NCBI GenBank assembly: GCA_002368175.1
Contig: AP018172.1
Span: 5,459,001 to 5,523,000, forward strand
Direction: 5' to 3'
DNA length: 64,000 bases
Source of the DNA: Calothrix sp. NIES-2098
Lineage (GTDB): Bacteria; Cyanobacteriota; Cyanobacteriia; Cyanobacteriales; Nostocaceae
Shown: one piece after another, positions 1 to 7,784 of the stretch
Position numbering within the stretch: position 1 is the first letter of the stretch
How the letters are laid out: each line of letters starts with the position of its first letter
Program-made: the position numbers and the translations under genes
The notes under the pieces: generated by a model
The model's database searches: none
The model's input: the letters and a program-made list of their open reading frames with translations, nothing else
What the model was told of the DNA's origin: nothing

Positions 1-360
1 ACTGGTAAACACCACCTCAATTGCCAAATCAGGACGCACTCGACCAGGAGCAAGTTTATAAGATTCATCCGCCTCTCGCTTGACAGCACCCGCTTCACTT
101 TCCAAGGTCATTGAGCCAGTTGGCGTAAAGTCAAATCCTGCTATGAGCAAGTACAGTTCCACCAATGCGGCAATTCTTTTCTTAACGGTTTCGTGTGGTT
201 CTCCTGGCATTCTGCGTATCTCCAAAACACCGTCTAGGAAAGACAGCCGATATCCCGGACGGTCTAACAATTGCTCAACAGCTTTAAACTCTCTCCAGGT
301 CAGTCCCTCAAACAAAAGGGGTGATTCCTTTCCCGGTTTTGCAATCGTTGCTGGGGTCAT
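1..360 (-). CDS. Uma2 family (DUF820) protein, C-terminal part outside the window
   Basis: Reading leftward from an ATG at 360-358, the minus strand is open to the window edge (120 codons). The protein begins MTPATIAKPGKESPLLFEGL. It carries the Uma2 signatures: an N-terminal LTWREF..VE segment, a LSFLDGVLEIRRMPGEPHE strand-turn, and RPDLAIEVVFTS, which supplies the PD...E part of the PD-(D/E)XK nuclease core. Uma2 proteins are abundant in cyanobacteria and usually of unknown role; a nuclease activity is presumed from fold only. The C-terminal half is missing because the window stops. A plus-strand open frame over the same bases is its antisense shadow. A second Uma2 gene lies at 10470-11096. 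Confidence 0.85.
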   Translation of the reverse strand, partial: MTPATIAKPGKESPLLFEGLTWREFKAVEQLLDRPGYRLSFLDGVLEIRRMPGEPHETVKKRIAALVELYLLIAGFDFTPTGSMTLESEAGAVKREADESYKLAPGRVRPDLAIEVVFTS

Positions 361-488
361 AAGAGTCTCCAGTCTGTTTCCAGATGAGAAATAATTAAAT
401 TGGAGAGCGATATTTGATTGTAACGTCTTTCGGAGTTTGCCAGCAGAAAAACATACCTTTTCGCGATCGCTCCTCAGGCTTAACGCTA

Positions 489-1706
489 TTAATTCAAAAA
501 CTTCTCCACGCATCTAACAAATATTTCCACACCCATTGGCAAGGCAGTTTCGTCAAAATCAAACCTGGGATGATGATGAGGATAAGCTAAGTCTTTTGCA
601 GGGTTGGCTGAACCTAGAAAGAAATAACACCCAGGAACCTCTTGCAAGAAGAAGGACATATCCTCACCACCCATAGTTTGGCATTCTGGCACGATACCTA
701 CAGGAGTTTCTACTACTTCGACTGCTATCGATCGCACTAATTCTGCTATACCTGCATCATTAATGACTGGGGGATACAGTGACACATATTCCAAGTCATA
801 ACTTGCACCATGACTTTGGCACACTCCAGCAATTATTTGTTCGATACGCTGTTGAAAATAGCCTGCAAAAGCTGGGTTAAAATACCGAACTGTTCCTTTC
901 ATATTTGCTGTATCAGCAATTACATTGTGTGCTGTACCAGCGTGCAACGCGCCTACAGTTACTACTGCTGAATCAATCGGATTGACGTTGCGTGCCACAA
1001 TGGTTTGTAAGGCGTTGACAATCTGGGCTGCAACTACAATCGAATCTACAGTTTGATGGGGTATTGCGCCGTGTCCACCTTTACCCAATATTGTGCAGTT
1101 AAATAATTCTACAGCCGCCATTAACGCCCCAGCCCGCACACCTACTGTTCCCAAGGGCAAATTATTCCACAGATGTAAACCGATAATGGCATCAACATCA
1201 GGGTTTTTCAGTACCCCAGCCTCAATCATCGGTTTTGCACCACCCGGCCCTTCTTCTGCTGGCTGAAAGATAATTTTGACAGTGCCAGCAAAATCTTCGC
1301 GATGCTGTTGCAAATAGTAAGCTGTACCTAGTGCGATCGCTGTATGTCCGTCATGTCCACAAGCGTGCATTACTCCATCATGCTGCGAGCAATAAGGCAC
1401 TTGATTGAGTTCTTGAATTGGCAAAGCATCCATATCTGCCCGAATTGCCAAAACTTTTTCGCTAGTGAGTTTGTTACCTTTAACGATCGCAACAATTCCT
1501 GTTTGCGCAATCCCAGTTTGATGCTCAATACCCCATTCTTGTAACTTCTGTGAAATAAACTCGGCTGTGAGTTTTTCTTGAAAACCCAACTCTGGTTTTT
1601 GATGTAGCCGCCGCCGCCATTCTACTAGTTGCGCTTGTAACGACCGGATCGAGAGGCGGACGTGAGATAAGTCAACAGCAGCAGGATTTGGGAAGGTAGA
1701 AACCAT
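489..1706 (-). CDS. M20 family amidohydrolase (N-acyl amino acid / IAA-conjugate hydrolase type)
   Basis: A 405-residue metal-dependent amidohydrolase of the M20D (hippuricase-like) family. The metal site motif MHACGHDGHTA is complete, as are AEEGPGGAKPMIEAG, the dimerisation-domain motif GGHGAIPHQTVDS, the late TMGGEDMSFF and the C-terminal HHHPRFDFDE. The family hydrolyses N-acyl or N-aminoacyl bonds; which conjugate is cut here cannot be read from sequence. Length is normal for the family and no signal peptide is seen, so it is probably cytoplasmic. It lies 100 bp downstream of bioD on the same strand, so co-transcription is possible but has no obvious functional logic. Confidence 0.9.
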   Translation of the reverse strand: MVSTFPNPAAVDLSHVRLSIRSLQAQLVEWRRRLHQKPELGFQEKLTAEFISQKLQEWGIEHQTGIAQTGIVAIVKGNKLTSEKVLAIRADMDALPIQELNQVPYCSQHDGVMHACGHDGHTAIALGTAYYLQQHREDFAGTVKIIFQPAEEGPGGAKPMIEAGVLKNPDVDAIIGLHLWNNLPLGTVGVRAGALMAAVELFNCTILGKGGHGAIPHQTVDSIVVAAQIVNALQTIVARNVNPIDSAVVTVGALHAGTAHNVIADTANMKGTVRYFNPAFAGYFQQRIEQIIAGVCQSHGASYDLEYVSLYPPVINDAGIAELVRSIAVEVVETPVGIVPECQTMGGEDMSFFLQEVPGCYFFLGSANPAKDLAYPHHHPRFDFDETALPMGVEIFVRCVEKFLN

Positions 1707-1806
1707 TGTGAAGAAAAACCTAGGTAAACACAGCTAACTTGGGTTATTTTTTCAGTGTGACATTCTGCCACACTTCCTGCAAGCAGAGTCAGCACCTTTG
1801 GGGAAT

Positions 1807-2505
1807 TCAAACTTTAATACGTGAGATTTCTGGAATTACTCCTAAATCTAAATCTGACGCAGCTTGGGCTAGTTTATCTAAATCAGTAAGGTTATCGAGA
1901 TGAGGTAAGCAGCCTAAAACAGGGATATTGGTTAGCGATTGAATCAATTCTGGTGGCGTTAAGTCGGCTATTTCTGCATCAGAACGCGGTTGTACGCAGT
2001 TAAGAACAATTCCTTTAAGATTTACCCGTGTTTGCCTAGCTAGTGCGACATTAGCCACTGCTTGAGCGATCGCACCTAATCTCACTGGTACTACTAAAAT
2101 TGTTGGTAAACGCCATTCTCCGGCTAAATCGGCTACTGTCAATTCTTCTGTAATTGGCGAACCTAAGCCGCCCAAAGATTCTACTAAGAGAAAATCGTGA
2201 CGCGATCGCAATTTAGATAAAGCTTGCCACACTACAGCTAAATCGACTTGGCGGTTTTCCTTAGCGGCGGCAATGGGAGGTGCTAGCGGTGCTTGAAAAT
2301 ACAAAGGTGTAATTTCTTCAGCCGTTTGTTGTAACGAAAATAGCTTTTGATACCACTCGCGATCGCCTTCTCCTGATTGAATCGGTTTCATTATTCCCCA
2401 GTTACGCCCAGGAAAATATTTTTGCCAATATGCTGCTAATGCTGTTGTTAAAACAGTCTTGCCAGCCTCAGTATCAGTACCCGTAATTAGTAGTGTATTC
2501 AACAA
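1807..2505 (-). CDS. bioD: ATP-dependent dethiobiotin synthetase BioD
   Basis: A 232-residue protein that starts directly with the BioD P-loop, LLITGTDTEAGKTVLTTAL. The family closes the ureido ring of dethiobiotin from 7,8-diaminononanoate, CO2 and ATP in biotin synthesis. MKPIQSGEGD matches the BioD substrate-loop KPIQSG, and LLVESLGGLGSPIT is the Walker B-like E-G-x-G-G region, with SLGG in place of the usual GAGG. Length fits single-domain BioD. No other biotin gene is adjacent. A short open frame overlapping its 3' end and the amidohydrolase start (1625-1810) is a shadow. Confidence 0.9.
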   Translation of the reverse strand: MLNTLLITGTDTEAGKTVLTTALAAYWQKYFPGRNWGIMKPIQSGEGDREWYQKLFSLQQTAEEITPLYFQAPLAPPIAAAKENRQVDLAVVWQALSKLRSRHDFLLVESLGGLGSPITEELTVADLAGEWRLPTILVVPVRLGAIAQAVANVALARQTRVNLKGIVLNCVQPRSDAEIADLTPPELIQSLTNIPVLGCLPHLDNLTDLDKLAQAASDLDLGVIPEISRIKV

Positions 2506-2843
2506 TTTGATTTAATAGAGTCAATTCTTAGCTTGTGTACTAATTATTCATAATACTTATATTTATATTTATTTACAACTAGATTTTCATAACTAGCAAG
2601 GCAAGTATGATAATACATTTTTAATATTTAAACTTCTTTAAAAATAGGAAATTTAGGTAGACAAAAATGTTGTGCCCCTATGAATACCTGATGTCTTCCT
2701 ACGTATATTTCAAAATCCATCCACCTTTCTAATTCAAGACAAATATCCTTTTAAATAGCCAATAATCTTGAATAAATTGGTAAAAAAAACTGAGATAACT
2801 GCTGTGAAAAATATTTATTATGGTTAGATACTATTCATTAATT
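2506..2843. other. AT-rich intergenic spacer, nothing recognised
   Basis: This 338-bp spacer lies between the start of bioD and the 3' end of the Ser/Thr kinase, both on the minus strand. It is strongly AT-rich, with runs of TTTATAT and AAAAAA. I see no open frame with a ribosome binding site, no strong hairpin and no repeat shared with the rest of the window. It must contain the bioD promoter, but no box can be assigned with confidence. Confidence 0.5.
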
Positions 2844-4550
2844 TTAAGTTCCTGGGGTAGTAATTGGATTTGGGAAGTTATTTGGTTCTCCAGTAGAAGT
2901 AGGAGTTGGTGTTGGGCTGAGTGTTGGAGTTGGCGTAGGAGTGAGAGTAAGAGTAGGTGTTGGGGTTGGCGTAGGAGTGAGTGTGGGAGTTGGTGTTAGC
3001 GTAGGAGTTGGTGTGAGTATAGGAGTTGGGGTTAGCGTAGGAGTTGGTCTCTCCTTGATTATTTTTTCCAAAGCAACATTGAGACTATAATCACTCTCAG
3101 CAATTCCTGGTTCCAGATTTAATTGAATAGTGTATCTACCAGTTACTGGCAATCTACCTTCATAGGATTGAACTTGGCTAGCTAAATTATCAATTGGTTG
3201 TTTCTGAGGATCTAAAACTGTGAGGACAATGCCAGTTCCTTGTTGAATAACTGTAGTTAACCTTTGCCCTTTTTGTCCAAAAAAACTATATTGAGCTACT
3301 TGATTTTCTTTCAAAGTACTTTCTACTGTAGCTGTATTTGATGCTCCCAAATTGAGGCGCTTACTCAAGACAACAGGTTCAGTGTTAGTCGGGGTAGGTG
3401 TGGGTGTTAATGTAGTACCACCAGAAATCACTGGTGAAGGAAAAGTTTGTCCTGGGGCTTGTTGTGGTGTATTCGATTGGCTGCGAATAGAACTCACCAA
3501 TGCCCAAGAACCGACTCCTGCTAAGATAACTACTGCACTGCCAATAGCCCCAATTGCTAGAGGGTTATCTAAGACAGAGCTATTATTGTTGGGTGGAATT
3601 ACAGGTGCAGGTCTATTAGGCGAACGCGAAGGTGATGGTAATGGGTTCGGCTGACGACCGCCAACAGCAACTGTCTGTATATTAGAGACATTAGGATTGG
3701 GGACATTCGATTGATTGATAGCTTGCAATGCTTGGATAACTTCAGCAGCACTTTGATAGCGATCGCTTGGTCGATAATTCAACATCCGATTAATAACTTG
3801 GGCAAATCGTGGATTAACTCTCGCCCATTGTTGCCAATTCCAAGTTAGTTGGCTGTCATTAAATAATTCTGATGGTTCTCTACCAGTTAACAAAACTATT
3901 GCTGTGACTGCTAATGAATACAAATCGCTATTAGGATAAGCTTGTCCTGTTTGCATTTGTTCGCTGGGAGAATAACCTAATTTCCCCACAGTAGTGACTG
4001 GTGCTGTGCTATTTGGGGCTTGGATTCTAGTTGCTAATTCTTTAACTACTCCAAAGTCAATTAATACTGGTTTCCCATCACTATCTCGTAAAATAATATT
4101 TTCTGGTGAAATATCTCTGTGAATAATTCCGCGACTGTGAATATGCTCTAATACAGGCAATAAGGAAAGCATTAGCTGTAATACTTCTGCTTCTGTCAAC
4201 GTTTGATTAACAGCTTGGCGTTCCGATAGTATAGTCCGGTAAGTCTTACCTGCAACATAATCTTCTACCAAAAACAAGCGCTGGTCTTGTTCAAATCTTT
4301 CCCGAAATTTCGGCACTTGGGGATGTTCAATTTGATACAAAATCGCTGCTTCTCGGTGGAACAGTTCTTGTGTCTTCTCCCAAACAGAAGTTCCAATTGT
4401 CGTCGGAATTAATTCTTTGATGGCACAAAGTTCATCAAAACGTCTTTGATCCTCCGCTAGATAGGTTCTGCCAAATCCCCCTTGTCCGAGAATTTGAACA
4501 ATACGGTAACGGTTTTGTAAGACAGTACCAACTGTAATGGGTGGTTGCAT
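2844..4550 (-). CDS. Membrane-anchored Ser/Thr protein kinase with PPC-like domain and Pro/Thr-rich tail
   Basis: A 568-residue PknB-type kinase. The N-terminal kinase domain (about residues 10-275) shows the glycine loop LGQGGFGRTYLAED, catalytic Lys in CAIKEL, catalytic loop IIHRDISPENIILR and DFG in LIDFGVVKEL, so it should be active. A Pro/Asn-rich linker leads to one membrane helix (LAIGAIGSAVVILAGVGSWAL, around residue 335). The part beyond the membrane holds a bacterial pre-peptidase-like beta-sandwich (VAQYSFFGQKGQRLTTVIQQ...YTIQLNLEPG), then about 60 residues of repeated TPTPTLTP. The Pro/Thr tail reads as a flexible wall-crossing stalk or mucin-like segment. It is one of three different kinases in the window. 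Confidence 0.9.
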   Translation of the reverse strand: MQPPITVGTVLQNRYRIVQILGQGGFGRTYLAEDQRRFDELCAIKELIPTTIGTSVWEKTQELFHREAAILYQIEHPQVPKFRERFEQDQRLFLVEDYVAGKTYRTILSERQAVNQTLTEAEVLQLMLSLLPVLEHIHSRGIIHRDISPENIILRDSDGKPVLIDFGVVKELATRIQAPNSTAPVTTVGKLGYSPSEQMQTGQAYPNSDLYSLAVTAIVLLTGREPSELFNDSQLTWNWQQWARVNPRFAQVINRMLNYRPSDRYQSAAEVIQALQAINQSNVPNPNVSNIQTVAVGGRQPNPLPSPSRSPNRPAPVIPPNNNSSVLDNPLAIGAIGSAVVILAGVGSWALVSSIRSQSNTPQQAPGQTFPSPVISGGTTLTPTPTPTNTEPVVLSKRLNLGASNTATVESTLKENQVAQYSFFGQKGQRLTTVIQQGTGIVLTVLDPQKQPIDNLASQVQSYEGRLPVTGRYTIQLNLEPGIAESDYSLNVALEKIIKERPTPTLTPTPILTPTPTLTPTPTLTPTPTPTPTLTLTPTPTPTLSPTPTPTSTGEPNNFPNPITTPGT

Positions 4551-5454
4551 AATCGAATAATTAAGTGTTATGGCAACGGAGAAGAAAGTCTCTACTAAGA
4601 TTAAGTCTAAGCAGTGACAACATTTACTTGCGGCGATATTCTACCCTACCTGATGGGTACTTATCGTAACCGCACTCTGCTTTATGCATTTTTTCTTGAG
4701 TTTATAAAACTCCTGTCGGTCTAGCGGAATTCTGTCTTAGTGGCTGCTATCAAATTTATATTTACACTCTTTTTTCAGTACGTAAGTGGGTAGCATCCTG
4801 AAAAGATAAGCCCAAGTTGCTGGCGCGTGACTAATTCGCAGTAGTTAAAGATACTATTGTATACTAGTAAAAATTACTACTGCGATCGCCATTCATCAAC
4901 AGCTTATATCTATGAATGATTTTTTATACATATAAACCAGGGTTTATATGTATAACTACTAACACTAGTTTAGGAACTAGTCTATACCAGGAAAAAATTA
5001 CAACACGGTTGGGCAACAAGAGTTATTCTTAGATTGAATTGTGTTATTTATTACAATAGCTAACATCTCCTACTTTATAAATTTGCAGATTAGATGGTTA
5101 GATATTTGGTTACTTCTTACGTATTAATTTATCAGCGTTCAACTATATAATATCTCGGACTAACTTTGCCAAAACTTTAAAAAGTTGATTCTTAGCTACC
5201 AATGTAGCTGGGTAAAAGCATCAATCTCCTAAATCAACTTGGGAAAACTGGTGTTTTTCTTCGACATAGCAAAAAATCCGAACAATAGGCCTAGTTAATA
5301 TGCTTGTTGTTCAGTTAAGCTATCAATGGTTTGTTTAGCAAACCTACTCAAAAATTAGCAAATCATAATTTTCTGGAGAAATGTTTTAACTTTTACAGAT
5401 ATTTTTTTACACTATTCCGGTTAAATTTGCTAAATTGCTGATGTTAAGATTGCC
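4551..5454. other. Long intergenic region between divergent kinase and prs genes
   Basis: 904 bp without a credible gene separate the kinase (leftward) from prs (rightward), so both promoters should be here. The region holds a perfect 32-bp palindrome at 4924-4955 (separate entry). It also has a 9-bp inverted repeat CGCAGTAGT/ACTACTGCG (4837-4845 and 4876-4884) that encloses an AT-rich dyad. The last 400 bp before prs are AT-rich with a TATAAT-like box near 5145-5150, over 300 bp upstream of the start, which is too far to assign confidently. No tRNA or known riboswitch fold was recognised. Confidence 0.5.
4924..4955. repeat. Perfect 15+2+15 bp palindrome upstream of prs
   Basis: The left arm TTATACATATAAACC (4924-4938) and right arm GGTTTATATGTATAA (4941-4955) are exact reverse complements, separated by only AG. 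It is AT-rich, has no T-run after it and sits about 500 bp upstream of prs and 370 bp upstream of the divergent kinase start. A dyad with a 2-nt centre fits a dimeric regulator operator or a cruciform-prone site better than an RNA hairpin terminator. Function is inferred only from symmetry. Confidence 0.7.
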
Positions 5455-6474
5455 ATGAATGCACATCGAGGATCTGCTGTGCTCAGTTCTGCAACTTTGT
5501 CCAAATTGCAGCCAGCTGCAACAGGACTGAATGAAAATCATCGCCTGCGGCTGTTTTCTGGCTCCGCCAATGTAAAACTGTCTCAAGAAGTCGCTCGTTA
5601 CCTGGGCATGGACTTAGGCCCCATGATCCGTAAAAGGTTTGCGGACGGCGAACTCTATATTCAAATCCAAGAATCAATCCGGGGTTGTGATGTCTATTTA
5701 ATCCAGCCTTGTTGTCAACCCGTCAACGATCATTTGATGGAATTGCTGATTATGATTGACGCCTGTCGTCGCGCTTCTGCACGTCAGGTAACGGCGGTAG
5801 TTCCTTACTATGGTTATGCTCGGGCCGATCGGAAAACAGCTGGACGAGAATCAATCACTGCTAAGTTGGTTGCTAACCTGATCGTTCAAGCAGGTGCCAA
5901 CCGCGTTCTGGCAATGGATTTGCACTCAGCACAGATTCAGGGATATTTCGACATACCTTTTGACCATGTTTATGGTTCGCCAGTAATTCTAGATTATCTG
6001 GCAAGTAAACAACTCTCAGATCTGGTGGTTGTTTCTCCTGATGTCGGTGGTGTCGCCAGAGCTAGAGCCTTTGCCAAAAAACTCAACGATGCTCCCCTAG
6101 CGATTATCGATAAACGTCGCCAAGCTCATAACGTCGCTGAAGTTTTGAATGTAATTGGTGATGTCAAGGGCAAAACAGCTGTCTTAGTGGACGATATGAT
6201 CGACACTGGGGGCACAATTGCCGAAGGCGCAAGGTTGCTGCGTGAAGAAGGAGCGCGTCAGGTGTATGCCTGTGCAACTCATGCAGTGTTCTCTCCGCCA
6301 GCAGTCGATCGGTTGTCTAGTGGCTTGTTTGAGGAAGTGATTGTCACTAACACAATTCCCATCCCAGAAAGCGATCGCTTTCCTCAACTGGTAGTGCTGA
6401 CAGTGGCTAATCTACTCGGCGAAACTATCTGGCGGATTCACGAAGATAGTTCAGTAAGTAGTATGTTCCGCTAG
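5455..6474 (+). CDS. prs: Ribose-phosphate pyrophosphokinase (PRPP synthetase)
   Basis: A 339-residue enzyme that makes PRPP from ribose 5-phosphate and ATP, feeding purine, pyrimidine, His, Trp and NAD synthesis. Diagnostic segments: RLFSGSANVKLSQEVARYLG at the start of the core, FADGELYIQIQESIRG, the flexible-loop/ATP segment YGYARADRKTAGRESITAK, AMDLHSAQIQGYFDIP, and the PRPP-binding loop VLVDDMIDTGGTIAEGA. The core starts near residue 30, so there is an N-terminal extension of about 20-25 residues compared with the roughly 315-residue E. coli enzyme. The ATG at 5455 is the only sensible start. It is apparently monocistronic, with a long upstream region. Confidence 0.95.
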   Translation: MNAHRGSAVLSSATLSKLQPAATGLNENHRLRLFSGSANVKLSQEVARYLGMDLGPMIRKRFADGELYIQIQESIRGCDVYLIQPCCQPVNDHLMELLIMIDACRRASARQVTAVVPYYGYARADRKTAGRESITAKLVANLIVQAGANRVLAMDLHSAQIQGYFDIPFDHVYGSPVILDYLASKQLSDLVVVSPDVGGVARARAFAKKLNDAPLAIIDKRRQAHNVAEVLNVIGDVKGKTAVLVDDMIDTGGTIAEGARLLREEGARQVYACATHAVFSPPAVDRLSSGLFEEVIVTNTIPIPESDRFPQLVVLTVANLLGETIWRIHEDSSVSSMFR

Positions 6475-6516
6475 CAGAAAAACGACTGTCACCGCTGTTA
6501 CAGTTCTGCGTAAAGA

Positions 6517-6558
6517 AGTATGAAGTCTGAAGTATGAAGTCTGAAGTATGAAGTCTGA
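6517..6558. repeat. Three tandem copies of a 14-bp unit downstream of prs
   Basis: AGTATGAAGTCTGA is repeated exactly three times (6517-6530, 6531-6544, 6545-6558). It lies 40 bp past the prs stop, in a 300-bp spacer before the methyltransferase gene that holds nothing else obvious. Short tandem repeats of this kind are common in filamentous cyanobacterial spacers; no function is implied. Confidence 0.9.
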
Positions 6559-6774
6559 AACTTTCCCAGCTTCATCCTTCAACCTTCATTTTCAGGTGAA
6601 TACTAATGCCTATACCTCTAACACTACCCATTCTAATTCTGGGGTGAGTTAAGAGGTCAAAATCCTCAAGATGACAGAATTTTACTTTAGCCTAGGACTA
6701 GATCGCCGTTACAATAGAAAGCCGTGCGGTGAGATTTGTTCTGCTTCTATGAGGCGACCCTGAAGGAAGTAAAT

Positions 6775-7725
6775 ATGTCATGGATGGAGTTAAGCCTCAA
6801 TACCACAGATGAGGCGGTTGATTGGGTTTGTACGTTACTTGCCAAAAATAACTTTACTAATGACATTCGTATTAAGAAATACACAGAATCAGAGAGTGAA
6901 GAAATAAAACCAGACTGGACATTTACCATCAGCTTATACCTACCCTACGATATCCATGCAAATATGCGTGGGTCAGAAATCGCCAAATTATTCTCACCAT
7001 TGCAACGCACAGGGCTGGCTAGCGATCTCCAGATGGCTGTAGTTGAAGAAAAACCAGTAGATGCAGAACTCGCAAGTTCCCTCATACACAGAATTGGGCA
7101 AAAGTTTGTTGTCCTTTCTGCCGATCTGCCATATGGTGCGCAAGCAGAGGAAATCACCTTAATACTGAAACCCAGCCTGGCTTTTGGTAGTGGGTTACAT
7201 CCTGCAACCATACTCAGCCTGAAACTACTTGAGCGTCATATTACCCCAGGAATGAATGTGCTTGATTTGGGGTCTGGTTCTGGTATTTTGAGTGTAGCGA
7301 TCGCAAAACTTGGGGCGAATGTTTTAGCTTTAGACAATGACACTATTGCTGTGCAAGCAACTCAAGATGCTGTATCGCGTAATGGCGTAGAGCAGCAAGT
7401 AACAGTCACAGAAGGTAGCCTGGGATGTGGTAGCGATTTTGGACATTGGCTAGGTGGCGACTCTATTAATAATGTGCCCACAGTTGAGGCGAAAAATCAA
7501 TTTGACCTGATCGTTGCAAATATTCCCGCTAGAATACATATTGCCTTAGCTCCTGATTACCAAAAAGCGCTGTGTCAAACTCATACACATGGACTGGTAA
7601 TTGCTGCTGGTTTTACTGTAGATGCTGAAGAAGATTTGGCTACAGCATTCACAGAAGCAGGATTTGAGTATTTCGATTGCGAACGCCAAGATGAGTGGAT
7701 TGCACTTGCTTATCAGTTGAAATAA
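6775..7725 (+). CDS. PrmA-like protein methyltransferase (ribosomal protein L11 methyltransferase family)
   Basis: A 316-residue SAM-dependent methyltransferase if started at the ATG at 6775, which has AAGGAAG about 8 bases upstream. An in-frame ATG at 6736 would add 13 residues with no ribosome site. The C-terminal half is clearly PrmA-like: LAFGSGLHPATILSLKLLE (family consensus FGTGxHxTT), SAM motif I NVLDLGSGSGILSVAIAKLG, ALDNDTIAVQATQDAVSRNG and FDLIVANIPARIHIALAP (family VANILA). The N-terminal half lacks the usual PrmA start with its tryptophans and reads differently. It may therefore be a diverged paralogue acting on another protein, and the symbol prmA is withheld. It converges with the restriction-modification gene, with 59 bp between stops. 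Confidence 0.75.
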   Translation: MSWMELSLNTTDEAVDWVCTLLAKNNFTNDIRIKKYTESESEEIKPDWTFTISLYLPYDIHANMRGSEIAKLFSPLQRTGLASDLQMAVVEEKPVDAELASSLIHRIGQKFVVLSADLPYGAQAEEITLILKPSLAFGSGLHPATILSLKLLERHITPGMNVLDLGSGSGILSVAIAKLGANVLALDNDTIAVQATQDAVSRNGVEQQVTVTEGSLGCGSDFGHWLGGDSINNVPTVEAKNQFDLIVANIPARIHIALAPDYQKALCQTHTHGLVIAAGFTVDAEEDLATAFTEAGFEYFDCERQDEWIALAYQLK

Positions 7726-7784
7726 CTTCTTAGTCAGGACTTCAGACCAGATTTTTAACTACTACAAACTTATCGAAATTCAGC

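Noticed and set aside
1625..1810. 61-codon minus-strand frame between the amidohydrolase and bioD
   Set aside because: It overlaps the amidohydrolase N-terminus in another frame and has no domain.
4841..4854. GTA-N8-TAC NtcA-like box
   Set aside because: The next -10-like box is only ~5 bp away instead of ~22; likely chance in AT-rich spacer.
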